From contig NZ_FNRF01000006.1 of the NCBI RefSeq assembly GCF_900107775.1, positions 124,001-188,000 of the forward strand: 64,000 nt of DNA, given 5' to 3'. Numbering within the stretch: the first letter of the stretch is position 1; every line of letters begins with the position of its first letter. The stretch is from Xylanibacter ruminicola. Lineage in GTDB: Bacteria; Bacteroidota; Bacteroidia; Bacteroidales; Bacteroidaceae. Both the position numbers and the translations under genes were made by a program. Shown here piece after piece: positions 9,305 through 16,787 of the stretch. The notes under the pieces were generated by a model, which was not told the origin of the DNA, made no database searches, and saw only the letters and a program-made list of their open reading frames with translations.

Positions 9305-10327
9305 ATGGCAAAAGAAAAAGAAGAGGCCTTGTCGCCTCAGCAGGAAAAAATGAAAGCGCTTCAGGCAGCCATGTCGAAGATTGAGAAAGACTATGGTAAG
9401 GGCTCGATTATGCGCATGGGAGACGAACAGATAGATAATGTTGAAGTCATCCCAACAGGTTCGATAGGTTTGAATGCAGCCTTAGGTGTAGGTGGCTACC
9501 CCAAAGGTCGTATCATCGAGATATATGGTCCCGAGTCATCAGGTAAAACCACACTGGCCATTCACGCCATTGCCGAGTGCCAGAAGAATGGTGGTATTGC
9601 CGCTTTCATCGATGCCGAGCATGCTTTCGACCGTTTCTATGCAGCCCACCTGGGTGTTGATGTGGAGAACCTCTACATCTCACAGCCCGATAATGGTGAG
9701 CAGGCTCTGGAGATTGCCGACCAGCTGATTCGTTCGAGCGCCATCGATATCATCGTCATCGACTCTGTTGCAGCTCTGACTCCTAAGAAGGAGATTGAGG
9801 GCGACATGGGTGATTCTGCAGTAGGTCTGCAGGCCCGTCTGATGAGTCAGGCACTCCGCAAACTCACCTCAACCATCTCTAAGACCAACACTACCTGTAT
9901 CTTCATCAACCAGTTGCGTGAGAAGATTGGTGTGATGTTCGGCAACCCCGAAACTACCACAGGTGGTAACGCCCTGAAGTTCTACGCTTCAGTACGTCTG
10001 GATATCCGCAAGTCGCAGGCCATCAAGGATGGTGATGAAATCGTTGGAAACCAGGTAAAGGTAAAGGTTGTAAAGAATAAAGTGGCTCCCCCATTCCGCA
10101 GGGCTGAGTTCGAGATTACCTTTGGCGAGGGCATCTCAAAGATTGGCGAGATTGTAGATCTGGGTGTTGAGTACGAGATTATCAAGAAGAGCGGCTCATG
10201 GTTCAGCTATGGTGACTCGAAGTTGGCTCAGGGCCGTGATGCAGTAAAAGCGCTGCTCAAGGATAACCCAGAGCTTTGCGAGGAACTCGAAGCAAAGATT
10301 ATGGAAGCTATCGCTGACAAGAAATAA
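9305..10327 (+). CDS. recA: Recombinase RecA
   Basis: 340 residues, normal length. RecA binds single-stranded DNA, drives homologous recombination and triggers SOS autocleavage reactions. Visible: Walker [10 protein letters not shown] near residues 75-83, the DAEHAFD segment, Walker B-type [13 protein letters not shown], the L1/L2 DNA-binding loops ([38 protein letters not shown]) and the C-terminal acidic helix. It lies 40 bases behind the polyamine-type dehydrogenase and I see neither a TAnnTTTG box nor an obvious LexA-type palindrome in that gap. Expression may therefore depend on upstream transcription. A long hairpin terminator follows. Confidence 0.98.
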   Translation: MAKEKEEALSPQQEKMKALQAAMSKIEKDYGKGSIMRMGDEQIDNVEVIPTGSIGLNAALGVGGYPKGRIIEIYGPESSGKTTLAIHAIAECQKNGGIAAFIDAEHAFDRFYAAHLGVDVENLYISQPDNGEQALEIADQLIRSSAIDIIVIDSVAALTPKKEIEGDMGDSAVGLQARLMSQALRKLTSTISKTNTTCIFINQLREKIGVMFGNPETTTGGNALKFYASVRLDIRKSQAIKDGDEIVGNQVKVKVVKNKVAPPFRRAEFEITFGEGISKIGEIVDLGVEYEIIKKSGSWFSYGDSKLAQGRDAVKALLKDNPELCEELEAKIMEAIADKK

Positions 10328-10330
10328 TAA

Positions 10331-10368
10331 AAACAATTATCCCAGCCGCTTGGCTGGGATAATTGTTT
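10331..10368. terminator. Bidirectional terminator after recA
   Basis: A perfect 17-bp stem (10331-10347 with 10352-10368) and GCTT loop, A-rich before and T-rich after. It serves recA and the convergent minus-strand gene whose stop codon lies at its right edge. Confidence 0.95.
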
Positions 10369-11768
10369 TATTCTTCCAAAGGATCGGCTTTACCACCCAT
10401 CCAACCTTTTACTGGCTGAGGTTTCTTCTTTTTCTTACCAGTGCCTTCGTTCATATCCTTTACGCTGGTTTTCTTAACCACACCCGTTCCATCGAACTCT
10501 ACATACAGCAGTTTATCGTTCGAGCGGTTAAACACCCAGAAGTACTGTCCACCCTGTCCGGGCTCAACCTTATCGGGCTCACCAGCTGCCATCTGAACCT
10601 CGTCCTCGCTCATACCGATACCTACGTGTCCGGCACGAATCATAGCACGACTGGCTTCGCTGGTTACAACCTTCTTACCAGGACCAGGAGCAAATATCAA
10701 ACCGAAAAACTGATCGGGATGAGCCTCGCTCTGATACTGATCAAGGAAGCACTCGGCATAGAAGTAGGTACCAAGTGTGGTATTCTTCAGCTTAACGGTA
10801 GCCATATTATCGCTCTTGTGGGGCGTAATCGATTCAATCTTGTACTCAGCCAAACGTGGGATAGCCTGCTGCTTGCTGGTGACCTCGTTCAGCATCTTTA
10901 CAGGAATCTTGGTGTGTACCACCTTACCAATAAACAGCTTGTAGTTACGACTGCTGATTGACATGATGTCGTCCTGCAACTCAAACGAGTTATTGAACAG
11001 GAATCGGGCATCTTCACCTGCCAACTCATCGTCGCGCAAGCCACAGTTGGTTCTCGACATCGTTACGTTCTGGTAGAACTGGTTGCCATCCTTATCCTCG
11101 ACAACGATTTTAACTGGGAAATTACGCGAGCCAACACCTACAGCCACTACTTTTACCACCATGTCCTGGTCAACCAGCATCTCCTGATAGCCCTCGCCAT
11201 CATACTCGGTATCCATACGGTAAAGCTTGGTCTTGGTGTACAGCATCTTATCCATCAGCTTCTCCTTGGCAATATCCACATCGCCCAGATAGGCCAATGT
11301 GGGCACACCCGTTTTCTGGAAGCAATAGTCCTCAAAGGTGCCGTAATCTATCTCGTAATAATAGGCTTTGCCATCATCCTGACACTGGAAGTTAATCAGC
11401 GCATGCCCATCCTTACTCTCCGAATGGCCTTTGTAGATCATGATTTTGTACTTCAATGTGAGGTTGCTCACATTCTTGCCCGTGGCAGCATCAGTAAAGG
11501 TTTTCACCACCAGATCGTACTTATCAGGCATCACCATAAACTTCATGCCTTCCTCCCAATCACACAAACTGTGAAAACGGAAGTTCTGGCTGATGAAGTC
11601 CTGAGCACTCTCCTCATCCTCCTCCATCGCTTCGGCAATCTCGTCAGCCATATGATTCTGAGCACTCTTGGTAGCACCCTTAGTCTTCACGATATAAGAG
11701 TTGGTCTGAGCCGAGGCTGCCAGAAAGGCAAACGCCATACAGGCAGTTAAAAACGTTTTTTTCATCAT
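10368..11768 (-). CDS. Exported protein of unknown function with BamE/SmpA-like C-terminal segment
   Basis: 466 residues from ATG11768 (ATG11765 is equally possible). The start is chosen because it begins the signal peptide MMKKTFLTACMAFAFLAASA; the open frame upstream runs through the promoter. The mature part is mostly beta-rich and charged. Near the C-terminus, GIGMSEDEVQMAAGEPDKVE followed by YFWVFNRS and YVEFDGTGVVKK resembles the SmpA/OmlA (BamE) fold, in which a G-M-S/T-x-x-E-V pattern precedes a short beta sheet. The final residues are lysine-rich (GKKKKKPQP). It is periplasmic or envelope-associated. It is divergent from dnaK and shares that upstream region, so stress-linked expression is possible but unproven. 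Confidence 0.75.
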   Translation of the reverse strand: MMKKTFLTACMAFAFLAASAQTNSYIVKTKGATKSAQNHMADEIAEAMEEDEESAQDFISQNFRFHSLCDWEEGMKFMVMPDKYDLVVKTFTDAATGKNVSNLTLKYKIMIYKGHSESKDGHALINFQCQDDGKAYYYEIDYGTFEDYCFQKTGVPTLAYLGDVDIAKEKLMDKMLYTKTKLYRMDTEYDGEGYQEMLVDQDMVVKVVAVGVGSRNFPVKIVVEDKDGNQFYQNVTMSRTNCGLRDDELAGEDARFLFNNSFELQDDIMSISSRNYKLFIGKVVHTKIPVKMLNEVTSKQQAIPRLAEYKIESITPHKSDNMATVKLKNTTLGTYFYAECFLDQYQSEAHPDQFFGLIFAPGPGKKVVTSEASRAMIRAGHVGIGMSEDEVQMAAGEPDKVEPGQGGQYFWVFNRSNDKLLYVEFDGTGVVKKTSVKDMNEGTGKKKKKPQPVKGWMGGKADPLEE

Positions 11769-11799
11769 GACCGATTGTTTTAATATAGAATTCTGTGTG

Positions 11800-11831
11800 C
11801 AAAGATAGACTTTTTCGGATGAATATCCAAA
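11800..11831 (-). promoter_or_regulatory. Promoter for the exported protein at 10368-11768
   Basis: Minus strand: TATCTTTG (11800-11807) and TTTG (11828-11831) with 20 bases between, 32 bases upstream of the start. Confidence 0.8.
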
Positions 11832-11836
11832 TATTT

Positions 11837-11892
11837 TGTGCCAAAATGACGTAATAAAAAACATTTTTATCATAAAAGGACATTTTGGCACA
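11837..11892. repeat. 12-bp perfect inverted repeat upstream of dnaK
   Basis: TGTGCCAAAATG (11837-11848) and CATTTTGGCACA (11881-11892) are exact complements with a 32-base AT-rich spacer. The right arm overlaps the -24 part of the sigma-54-like promoter; the left arm is next to the divergent gene's -33 box. This is a possible operator for a regulator acting on both genes. Confidence 0.85.
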
Positions 11893-11901
11893 TGCTTTGC
11901 A
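11886..11901 (+). promoter_or_regulatory. Sigma-54-type (-24/-12) promoter match upstream of dnaK
   Basis: TGGCAC-A-TGCT-TTGC-A fits the consensus TGGCACrnnnnTTGCw at every fixed position. The expected start of transcription is near 11913, about 36 bases before the dnaK ATG. The same place gives only a poor housekeeping box (ATGCTTTG) with no TTTG 20 bases upstream. Confidence 0.5.
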
Positions 11902-11948
11902 CTCCCGATTGTGACAAATTGAGTATAAATTAAAAAAATATAAGAATT

Positions 11949-13862
11949 ATGGGAAAGATTATTGGAATCGATTTAGGAACTACCAACAGCTGTGTTGCCG
12001 TATTCGAGGGTAACGAGCCAGTAGTAATTGCCAACAGCGAGGGTAAGCGTACAACACCTTCAGTAGTTGGTTTTGTTGATAACGGTGAGCGTAAGATCGG
12101 TGATCCTGCTAAGCGTCAGGCCATCACTAATCCTAAGAACACTGTTTACTCTATTAAGCGTTTCATGGGTGAGAACTGGCAGCAGACCGAGAAGGAGATT
12201 GGTCGTGTACCATATACTGTAGTTAACGAGGGTGGCTACCCACGTGTAGATATCAACGGTCGTAAGTACACTCCACAGGAGATTTCGGCAATGGTTCTGC
12301 AGAAGATGAAGAAGACTGCCGAGGACTACCTGGGTCAGGAGGTTACCGAGGCTGTTATCACCGTACCTGCTTACTTCTCTGATTCTCAGCGTCAGGCTAC
12401 TAAGGAGGCTGGTCAGATTGCCGGTCTCGACGTAAAGCGTATTGTAAACGAGCCTACAGCCGCAGCTCTGGCTTACGGTGTTGACAAGGCTAACAAGGAT
12501 ATGAAGATTGCCGTATTCGACCTGGGTGGTGGTACATTCGATATCTCTATTCTGGAGTTCGGTGGCGGCGTATTCGAGGTACTCTCTACCAATGGTGATA
12601 CTCACCTGGGTGGTGACGACTTCGACCAGGTTATCATCGACTGGCTGGTACAGGAGTTCAAGAACGACGAGGGTGCCGACCTGACAGCCGATCCTATGGC
12701 TATGCAGCGCCTGAAGGAGGCTGCCGAGAAGGCTAAGATCGAGCTGAGCTCAAGCACAAGCACCGAGATTAACCTGCCTTACATCATGCCTGTAGCAGGT
12801 GTACCTAAGCACTTGGTTAAGACGCTGACTCGTGCTAAGTTCGAGCAGCTGGCTCACGACCTCATCCAGGCTTGTCTGGCTCCATGTCAGAAGGCTATGG
12901 CCGATGCTAAGCTGAACACAGCTGATATCGACGAGGTAATCCTGGTAGGTGGTTCAAGCCGTATCCCAGCCGTTCAGACTCTGGTTAAGAACTACTTCGG
13001 TAAGGAGCCTTCAAAGGGTGTTAACCCCGACGAGGTTGTAGCCGTAGGTGCATCAATCCAGGGTGCTATCCTGAACAAGGAAGGTGGCGTAGGCGACATC
13101 GTACTGCTCGACGTTACTCCTCTTACACTGGGTATCGAGACCATGGGTGGTGTAATGACTAAGCTGATCGAGGCTAACACTACTATCCCTTGCAAGAAGA
13201 GCGAGACATTCTCTACTGCAGCTGATAACCAGACCGAGGTAACTATCCACGTTCTGCAGGGTGAGCGTCCAATGGCTTCACAGAACAAGTCAATTGGTCA
13301 GTTCAACCTCACAGGTATCGCTCCTGCACGTCGTGGTATTCCTCAGATCGAGGTAACCTTCGATATCGATGCCAACGGTATCCTCAAAGTATCTGCCAAG
13401 GATAAGGCTACAGGTAAGGAGCAGGCCATCCGCATCGAGGCTTCATCTGGTCTGTCACAGGACGAGATCAACCGCATGAAGGCCGAGGCTGAGCAGAATG
13501 CTGAGAACGATAAGAAAGAGCGCGAGCGTATTGACAAGCTGAACCAGGCCGACTCAATGATTTTCCAGACCGAGAATCAGCTGAAGGAGCTTGGCGATAA
13601 GATTCCAGCACAGCACAAGCCAGCTATCGAGCAGGCTCTGCAGCAGCTTAAGGATGCCCACAAGGCAGGCGACGTAGCTGCTATCGACACAGCCATCGCA
13701 GCCCTGAACACTGCTTGGCAGACTGCTTCGCAGCAGATGTACCAGCAGAGCGGTGCAGCCGGTCAGCCTGGTGGCGATCAGTTCCAGGGCGGTCAGCAGC
13801 AGGCTCAGCAGGGTCCAAAGCCTGAGGACATCCAGGACGCCGACTTTGAGGAGGTAAAGTAA
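11949..13862 (+). CDS. dnaK: Chaperone DnaK (Hsp70)
   Basis: 637 residues, full length. The N-terminal actin-like ATPase shows [13 protein letters not shown] (phosphate 1 loop), [13 protein letters not shown] (phosphate 2) and [13 protein letters not shown] (adenosine). The linker [13 protein letters not shown] leads into the substrate-binding beta domain (about 395-505) and helical lid, and the tail is Q/G-rich with the conserved acidic end ([12 protein letters not shown]). It is the cytosolic folding chaperone working with DnaJ and GrpE, neither of which is adjacent: dnaK is monocistronic here, ended by a terminator. I see no CIRCE inverted repeat in the 57-base leader, so regulation probably differs from the HrcA model. 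Confidence 0.99.
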   Translation: MGKIIGIDLGTTNSCVAVFEGNEPVVIANSEGKRTTPSVVGFVDNGERKIGDPAKRQAITNPKNTVYSIKRFMGENWQQTEKEIGRVPYTVVNEGGYPRVDINGRKYTPQEISAMVLQKMKKTAEDYLGQEVTEAVITVPAYFSDSQRQATKEAGQIAGLDVKRIVNEPTAAALAYGVDKANKDMKIAVFDLGGGTFDISILEFGGGVFEVLSTNGDTHLGGDDFDQVIIDWLVQEFKNDEGADLTADPMAMQRLKEAAEKAKIELSSSTSTEINLPYIMPVAGVPKHLVKTLTRAKFEQLAHDLIQACLAPCQKAMADAKLNTADIDEVILVGGSSRIPAVQTLVKNYFGKEPSKGVNPDEVVAVGASIQGAILNKEGGVGDIVLLDVTPLTLGIETMGGVMTKLIEANTTIPCKKSETFSTAADNQTEVTIHVLQGERPMASQNKSIGQFNLTGIAPARRGIPQIEVTFDIDANGILKVSAKDKATGKEQAIRIEASSGLSQDEINRMKAEAEQNAENDKKERERIDKLNQADSMIFQTENQLKELGDKIPAQHKPAIEQALQQLKDAHKAGDVAAIDTAIAALNTAWQTASQQMYQQSGAAGQPGGDQFQGGQQQAQQGPKPEDIQDADFEEVK

Positions 13863-13888
13863 ACAATTGATTTACTTACAACATAACC

Positions 13889-13924
13889 AAGAGGTGCAGA
13901 TTCAACGTCTGCACCTCTTTTGTT
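13889..13924 (+). terminator. Intrinsic terminator after dnaK
   Basis: Perfect 12-bp stem AAGAGGTGCAGA / TCTGCACCTCTT, loop TTCAACG, followed by a T-rich run. Confidence 0.95.
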
Positions 13925-14050
13925 TTATTTCTCAATCAACCAGTATGCCATATGATTCCATTTTCCCCAAAAATTTTTCGGCATATTGCCTACATGCCTA
14001 CATAAAATCGCTCGAAAACCGCATGCGTAAATGGTTTCTGGCGTTTTCAA

Positions 14051-14094
14051 GCCTACATAAAGTACCACAAAAGCCTACATAAAGCCTACATAAA
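14051..14094 (+). repeat. Left array of four tandem 11-bp units
   Basis: Units GCCTACATAAA, GTACCACAAAA (degenerate), GCCTACATAAA and GCCTACATAAA follow without gaps. The period equals roughly one DNA turn, so all sites would face the same side. Confidence 0.9.
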
Positions 14095-14100
14095 ATCGAC

Positions 14101-14181
14101 CGAAAAGTAGCTTTTTAGGGTACGAAAAGTAGCTTTTGGGCCTTTTGATGCTTACTTATCAGTATGCGAAAAGCTACTTTC
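14101..14181. repeat. Three CGAAAAGTAGCTTTT-type repeats, the third inverted
   Basis: Exact 15-base copies at 14101-14115 and 14123-14137 (22-base offset, two helical turns). A related inverted copy CGAAAAGCTACTTTC lies at 14167-14181. Each contains the near-palindrome AAAAG-TAG-CTTTT. Confidence 0.85.
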
Positions 14182-14241
14182 TGCCTTGCGAAAACATACT
14201 TATTAATGTACTTGCAATATTTCTTCCTAAAGGACGCTGCG

Positions 14242-14324
14242 AAATTCTCTAGAGAATTTTCGGCTAAGTGTCTTACTAAACATTACTGAGTGCCTTGGTA
14301 GCTGCAAAATTCTCTAGAGAATTT
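14242..14324. repeat. Pair of identical 18-bp perfect palindromes
   Basis: AAATTCTCTAGAGAATTT occurs at 14242-14259 and 14307-14324, 65 bases apart. Flanking bases make the two copies an inverted 22-base pair (14239-14260 with 14306-14327). The first palindrome's centre coincides with the centre of the whole 13988-14513 element. Confidence 0.9.
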
Positions 14325-14396
14325 CGCAACGAGTATTAAGGATAAAAGCTGCTAACCAGGCAAACAATATCTGTTAGTACGTAGGTAAACGGCAAA

Positions 14397-14451
14397 AACA
14401 TGTAGGCTGCATGTAGGCTTTATGTAGGCTTTTGTGGGGCTTTATGTAGGC
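14397..14451 (-). repeat. Right array of five tandem 11-bp units, inverted
   Basis: Read on the minus strand from 14451: GCCTACATAAA, GCCCCACAAAA (degenerate), GCCTACATAAA, GCCTACATGCA, GCCTACATGTT. The degenerate unit is in the same place as in the left array and shares its CCACAAAA half, so the two arrays are inverted copies of one ancestor. Confidence 0.9.
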
Positions 14452-14620
14452 TGCAATCTTTGTAACACATTGTATAATAGGTGTTTAAGGCTAAAATATG
14501 TAGGCATGTAGGCTTGTTGCAAAACTTTTTCTTGCAATTATCCAATAAATTAGCTACCCATAACAGCAATTCATAATTCATTTATTTCAAAATTTTCATT
14601 CTAGTTTGAACAGAAATTAG

Positions 14621-14628
14621 TAACTTTG
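14621..14628 (+). promoter_or_regulatory. -7 promoter box for the GNAT gene
   Basis: TAACTTTG, 19 bases before the ATG. No TTTG is found at the usual distance; the nearest is 12 bases upstream. Confidence 0.55.
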
Positions 14629-14647
14629 CCGACGGTAATAGAAGATA

Positions 14648-15148
14648 ATGATAATGAATAGAACCATCACAAAAGCCAACCCGCAGCAGGTTGACGACAT
14701 CATGAACGTCATCGCTGCAGCCAAAAAGATTATGCGGCAATCGGGCAACATGCACCAATGGGCCGACAATTACCCCTCAACAGATGTGATTCTGCACGAC
14801 ATAGAGATTGGTGGCGGCTATGTGGTAGAAGACGATGGCACCATCGTGGCCTATTTCGCCTTTCTACCCAGTCCAGATCCAACTTACGCCAAAATCTACG
14901 AGGGCAACTGGATAGAGGACACTCTACCCTATCACGTAGTGCATCGCATAGCCAGTTATCCTGATGCCCACGGTGTTTTTAAGAGCATCATGGACTTCTG
15001 CTTTGCCCACGACAGCAACATCCGCATCGACACCCATCGCAACAATCAAATTATGCAGCACGTCATCCTCAAACAGGGCTTTACCTACTGCGGCATCATC
15101 TACCTACTCTCAGGCGACGAACGCCTGGCATATCAGAAAACGAAATAA
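14648..15148 (+). CDS. GNAT-family N-acetyltransferase
   Basis: 166 residues, soluble. The N-terminus (ITKANPQQVDDIMNVIAAAKKIM) is the first strand-helix of a GNAT fold. The middle carries the strand pair GGGYVVEDDGTIVAYFAFL. The acetyl-CoA region around HVVHRIASYPDAHGVFKSIM lacks the textbook R/Q-x-x-G-x-G/A loop but has the right place and length. The end (HRNNQIMQHVILKQGFTYCG) matches the common N-x-x-M-x-x-x-x-x-x-x-GF motif of the family. It transfers an acetyl group to an unidentified amine. ATG14648 and ATG14654 are both possible. The next gene starts 11 bases downstream, so the two are probably co-transcribed. Confidence 0.85.
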   Translation: MIMNRTITKANPQQVDDIMNVIAAAKKIMRQSGNMHQWADNYPSTDVILHDIEIGGGYVVEDDGTIVAYFAFLPSPDPTYAKIYEGNWIEDTLPYHVVHRIASYPDAHGVFKSIMDFCFAHDSNIRIDTHRNNQIMQHVILKQGFTYCGIIYLLSGDERLAYQKTK

Positions 15149-15159
15149 ATACGAAGAAT

Positions 15160-15885
15160 ATGGATACAAAACGAATTCTAAGCTATCTGAAGCAGTTGAT
15201 GGCAAATAACAACCGTGATTGGTTTTGGGAGCATAAGGCAGAGTACGATGCTGTAAGAGCTGATTTCGAAGCAGGAATTGAAATGGCAATTAACAGGATT
15301 GCGAGTTTCGACCCCTCGATTGCACATCTTACAGTAAAGGATTGCACGTATCGTTTTAATCGCGACACACGTTTCTCACCCGATAAGTCGCCCTACAAGA
15401 ACCATTTTGGCGGCTATATTGCAGCCCATGGCAAAAAGGCTCTGCATGGCGGATACTACCTGCACCTGGAGCCAGGACATTGCATGGTGGCGTGTGGCAA
15501 CTACTGGCTGCCAACCAACATACTCACATCGTGCCGCAATGAGATGATGGGCAACACAGCCGAGTGGCTGAAGTGCGTAGAAAACAAAGAATTCAAGAAA
15601 TACTATGGTAGTCCTGTAGCCAGCAGCTTCACGACACCAACAGATGTATCAAGCTGGGACCAGCCTCAAGGCTTTGGACTGGAGAAACTGAAGAAATGCC
15701 CAGTGGGATTTCCCAAAGACTGGCCCTACGTAGAGTATCTGCGCATGAAGGACTACTGTTGCTGGCATCAGGTGCCAGATGACTTTTATGAAGGCGAAAA
15801 ATGGCTCGACGAAATTGAACGCATGTTCAAAGCCGCCAAGCCAATGATGGATTTCATGAACTCAGTAATCGACGATTACGAGTAG
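15160..15885 (+). CDS. DUF2461 domain-containing protein
   Basis: 241 residues covering the whole DUF2461/TIGR02453 family length. Recognisable segments are LKQLMANNNRDWFWEHKAEYDAV at the N-terminus, the YRFNRDTRFSPDKSPYKNHF core near residues 66-85 and a GGYYLHLEPG strand, with a C-terminal helix. The conserved N-R-D-T-R-F-S-x-D-K-S-P-Y-K stretch suggests a binding or catalytic surface. The biochemical role of the family is not established, so none is assigned. No signal peptide or membrane segment is present. It follows the acetyltransferase closely and converges with the metallo-hydrolase, whose stop lies three bases away. Confidence 0.9.
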   Translation: MDTKRILSYLKQLMANNNRDWFWEHKAEYDAVRADFEAGIEMAINRIASFDPSIAHLTVKDCTYRFNRDTRFSPDKSPYKNHFGGYIAAHGKKALHGGYYLHLEPGHCMVACGNYWLPTNILTSCRNEMMGNTAEWLKCVENKEFKKYYGSPVASSFTTPTDVSSWDQPQGFGLEKLKKCPVGFPKDWPYVEYLRMKDYCCWHQVPDDFYEGEKWLDEIERMFKAAKPMMDFMNSVIDDYE

Positions 15886-15888
15886 TCC

Positions 15889-16623
15889 TTACTCGTAATG
15901 ACGAATCCTTACATCGATACCTGTTCCTTCAAGCTGAGCAGGTATCGAACTCAGGTCGGTTTGTCCGTAGTGATAAGGAAACAGTACCTTGGGTTTGATA
16001 ACCTTTGCTGCACGCACCAGCTGATCGGGTGTCATCGTATAAGGCTGGTTACAAGGCAGGAAAGCAATGTCGATATCCTTAATCTGCGCCATCTCCGGGA
16101 TATCCTCGGTATCGCCGGCAATATAGATACGCAAGCCATCGATGGTAAGGATATAGCCATTATCGCGCCCCTTGGGGTGGAACTGCTCGCGACCTACCGT
16201 AGAGTTATACGCAGGCACAGCCTCAACACTAACATCGGCTAACTGCAGTTTGTCGCCATTTACCATCACTTTCCCCGAACCATACATATCGGCACAGCGC
16301 TTATTCATCACCAGCTGCGTTTTGTCAGCCGATAATGTTTTAAGTGCAGCAGCATCGTAATGGTCGGCATGCTCATGGGTTACAAAGATGTATTCGGCCT
16401 TAGGCATGGCTGCATAGTTAACAGAACGATTGCCCAGCTTCGACACAGGATCAATCTGTATCTCCTTACCATCGTACTGGATACGGATACATGCATGCAT
16501 CAGCGCATGAAACTTAACGGTTTTACCACTCGCGGTGGTAAACTCATCTACCTCGTAAGGTGACTGGCCACAGGCTGTGTTGAGACCTAAAACGGCCATT
16601 AGCAATAAAAATAGTTTCTTCAT
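15889..16623 (-). CDS. Exported MBL-fold metallo-hydrolase, probable lipoprotein
   Basis: 244 residues. The N-terminus MKKLFLLLMAVLGLNTAC ends in a lipobox-like LNTAC with Cys18, so it is probably lipid-anchored in the periplasm-facing membrane. The metallo-beta-lactamase fold shows metal motif HEHADHYD (residues 83-90), the GDTEDIPEM strand supplying the bridging Asp, and FPYHYGQ for the last His. This UlaG-like short type acts on esters, lactones or phosphodiesters; the substrate here is unknown. Family members are often cytoplasmic, so export is notable. It is transcribed alone from its own promoter, convergent to DUF2461. Confidence 0.88.
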   Translation of the reverse strand: MKKLFLLLMAVLGLNTACGQSPYEVDEFTTASGKTVKFHALMHACIRIQYDGKEIQIDPVSKLGNRSVNYAAMPKAEYIFVTHEHADHYDAAALKTLSADKTQLVMNKRCADMYGSGKVMVNGDKLQLADVSVEAVPAYNSTVGREQFHPKGRDNGYILTIDGLRIYIAGDTEDIPEMAQIKDIDIAFLPCNQPYTMTPDQLVRAAKVIKPKVLFPYHYGQTDLSSIPAQLEGTGIDVRIRHYE

Positions 16624-16648
16624 ACCTTATTAATATATAGAACTGGGG

Positions 16649-16680
16649 CAAAAATACGATAAATATACGAAAGTTCCAAA
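16649..16680 (-). promoter_or_regulatory. Promoter for the metallo-hydrolase
   Basis: Minus strand TATTTTTG (16649-16656) and TTTG (16677-16680), 20 bases apart. Confidence 0.75.
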
Positions 16681-16717
16681 CCAAATAAATAAAATATACA
16701 CTTTTGATGGTACTTTC

Positions 16718-16748
16718 TTGGTTGATTCAAAAAAATACCTTAACTTTG
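16718..16748 (+). promoter_or_regulatory. Promoter for the CoA ligase gene
   Basis: TTG (16718-16720), 20 bases, TAACTTTG (16741-16748). The start codon is 39 bases further. Confidence 0.75.
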
Positions 16749-16787
16749 TGCCCGTAAAGTACATATAATCAACGACAAGAAACAGAC

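Larger units (their letters stand above)
13988..14513. repeat. 526-bp symmetric element with 17-bp terminal inverted repeats
   Basis: The ends are GCCTACATGCCTACATA (13988-14004) and its exact complement (14497-14513). Inside, copies of GCCTACAT on the left and ATGTAGGC on the right sit at mirrored distances. Unit spacings inward are 8, 55, then an array with 22 and 11 on the left, and 8, 54, 22 and 11 on the right. No open reading frame is present, and no clear target-site duplication flanks it. It could be a transposon-derived MITE, a long-hairpin RNA gene or a multi-site protein-binding locus. Confidence 0.8.
13925..14620. other. Gene-free region between dnaK terminator and the GNAT gene promoter
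   Basis: About 700 bases with no credible coding frame on either strand. Short open frames exist, for example 71 codons on the plus strand across 13867-14082, but they run through repeats and a terminator. The region is occupied mainly by the symmetric repeat element 13988-14513, listed separately with its internal parts. The outer flanks are AT-rich and I see nothing else in them. Confidence 0.85.

Noticed and set aside
13867..14082. 71-codon plus-strand open frame after dnaK
   Set aside because: It runs through the terminator hairpin and the GCCTACATAAA repeats, with no protein-like composition or start context.
13988..14513. Repeats as a CRISPR array
   Set aside because: Units are 11 bp without spacers and are inverted between arms; no cas genes are nearby.
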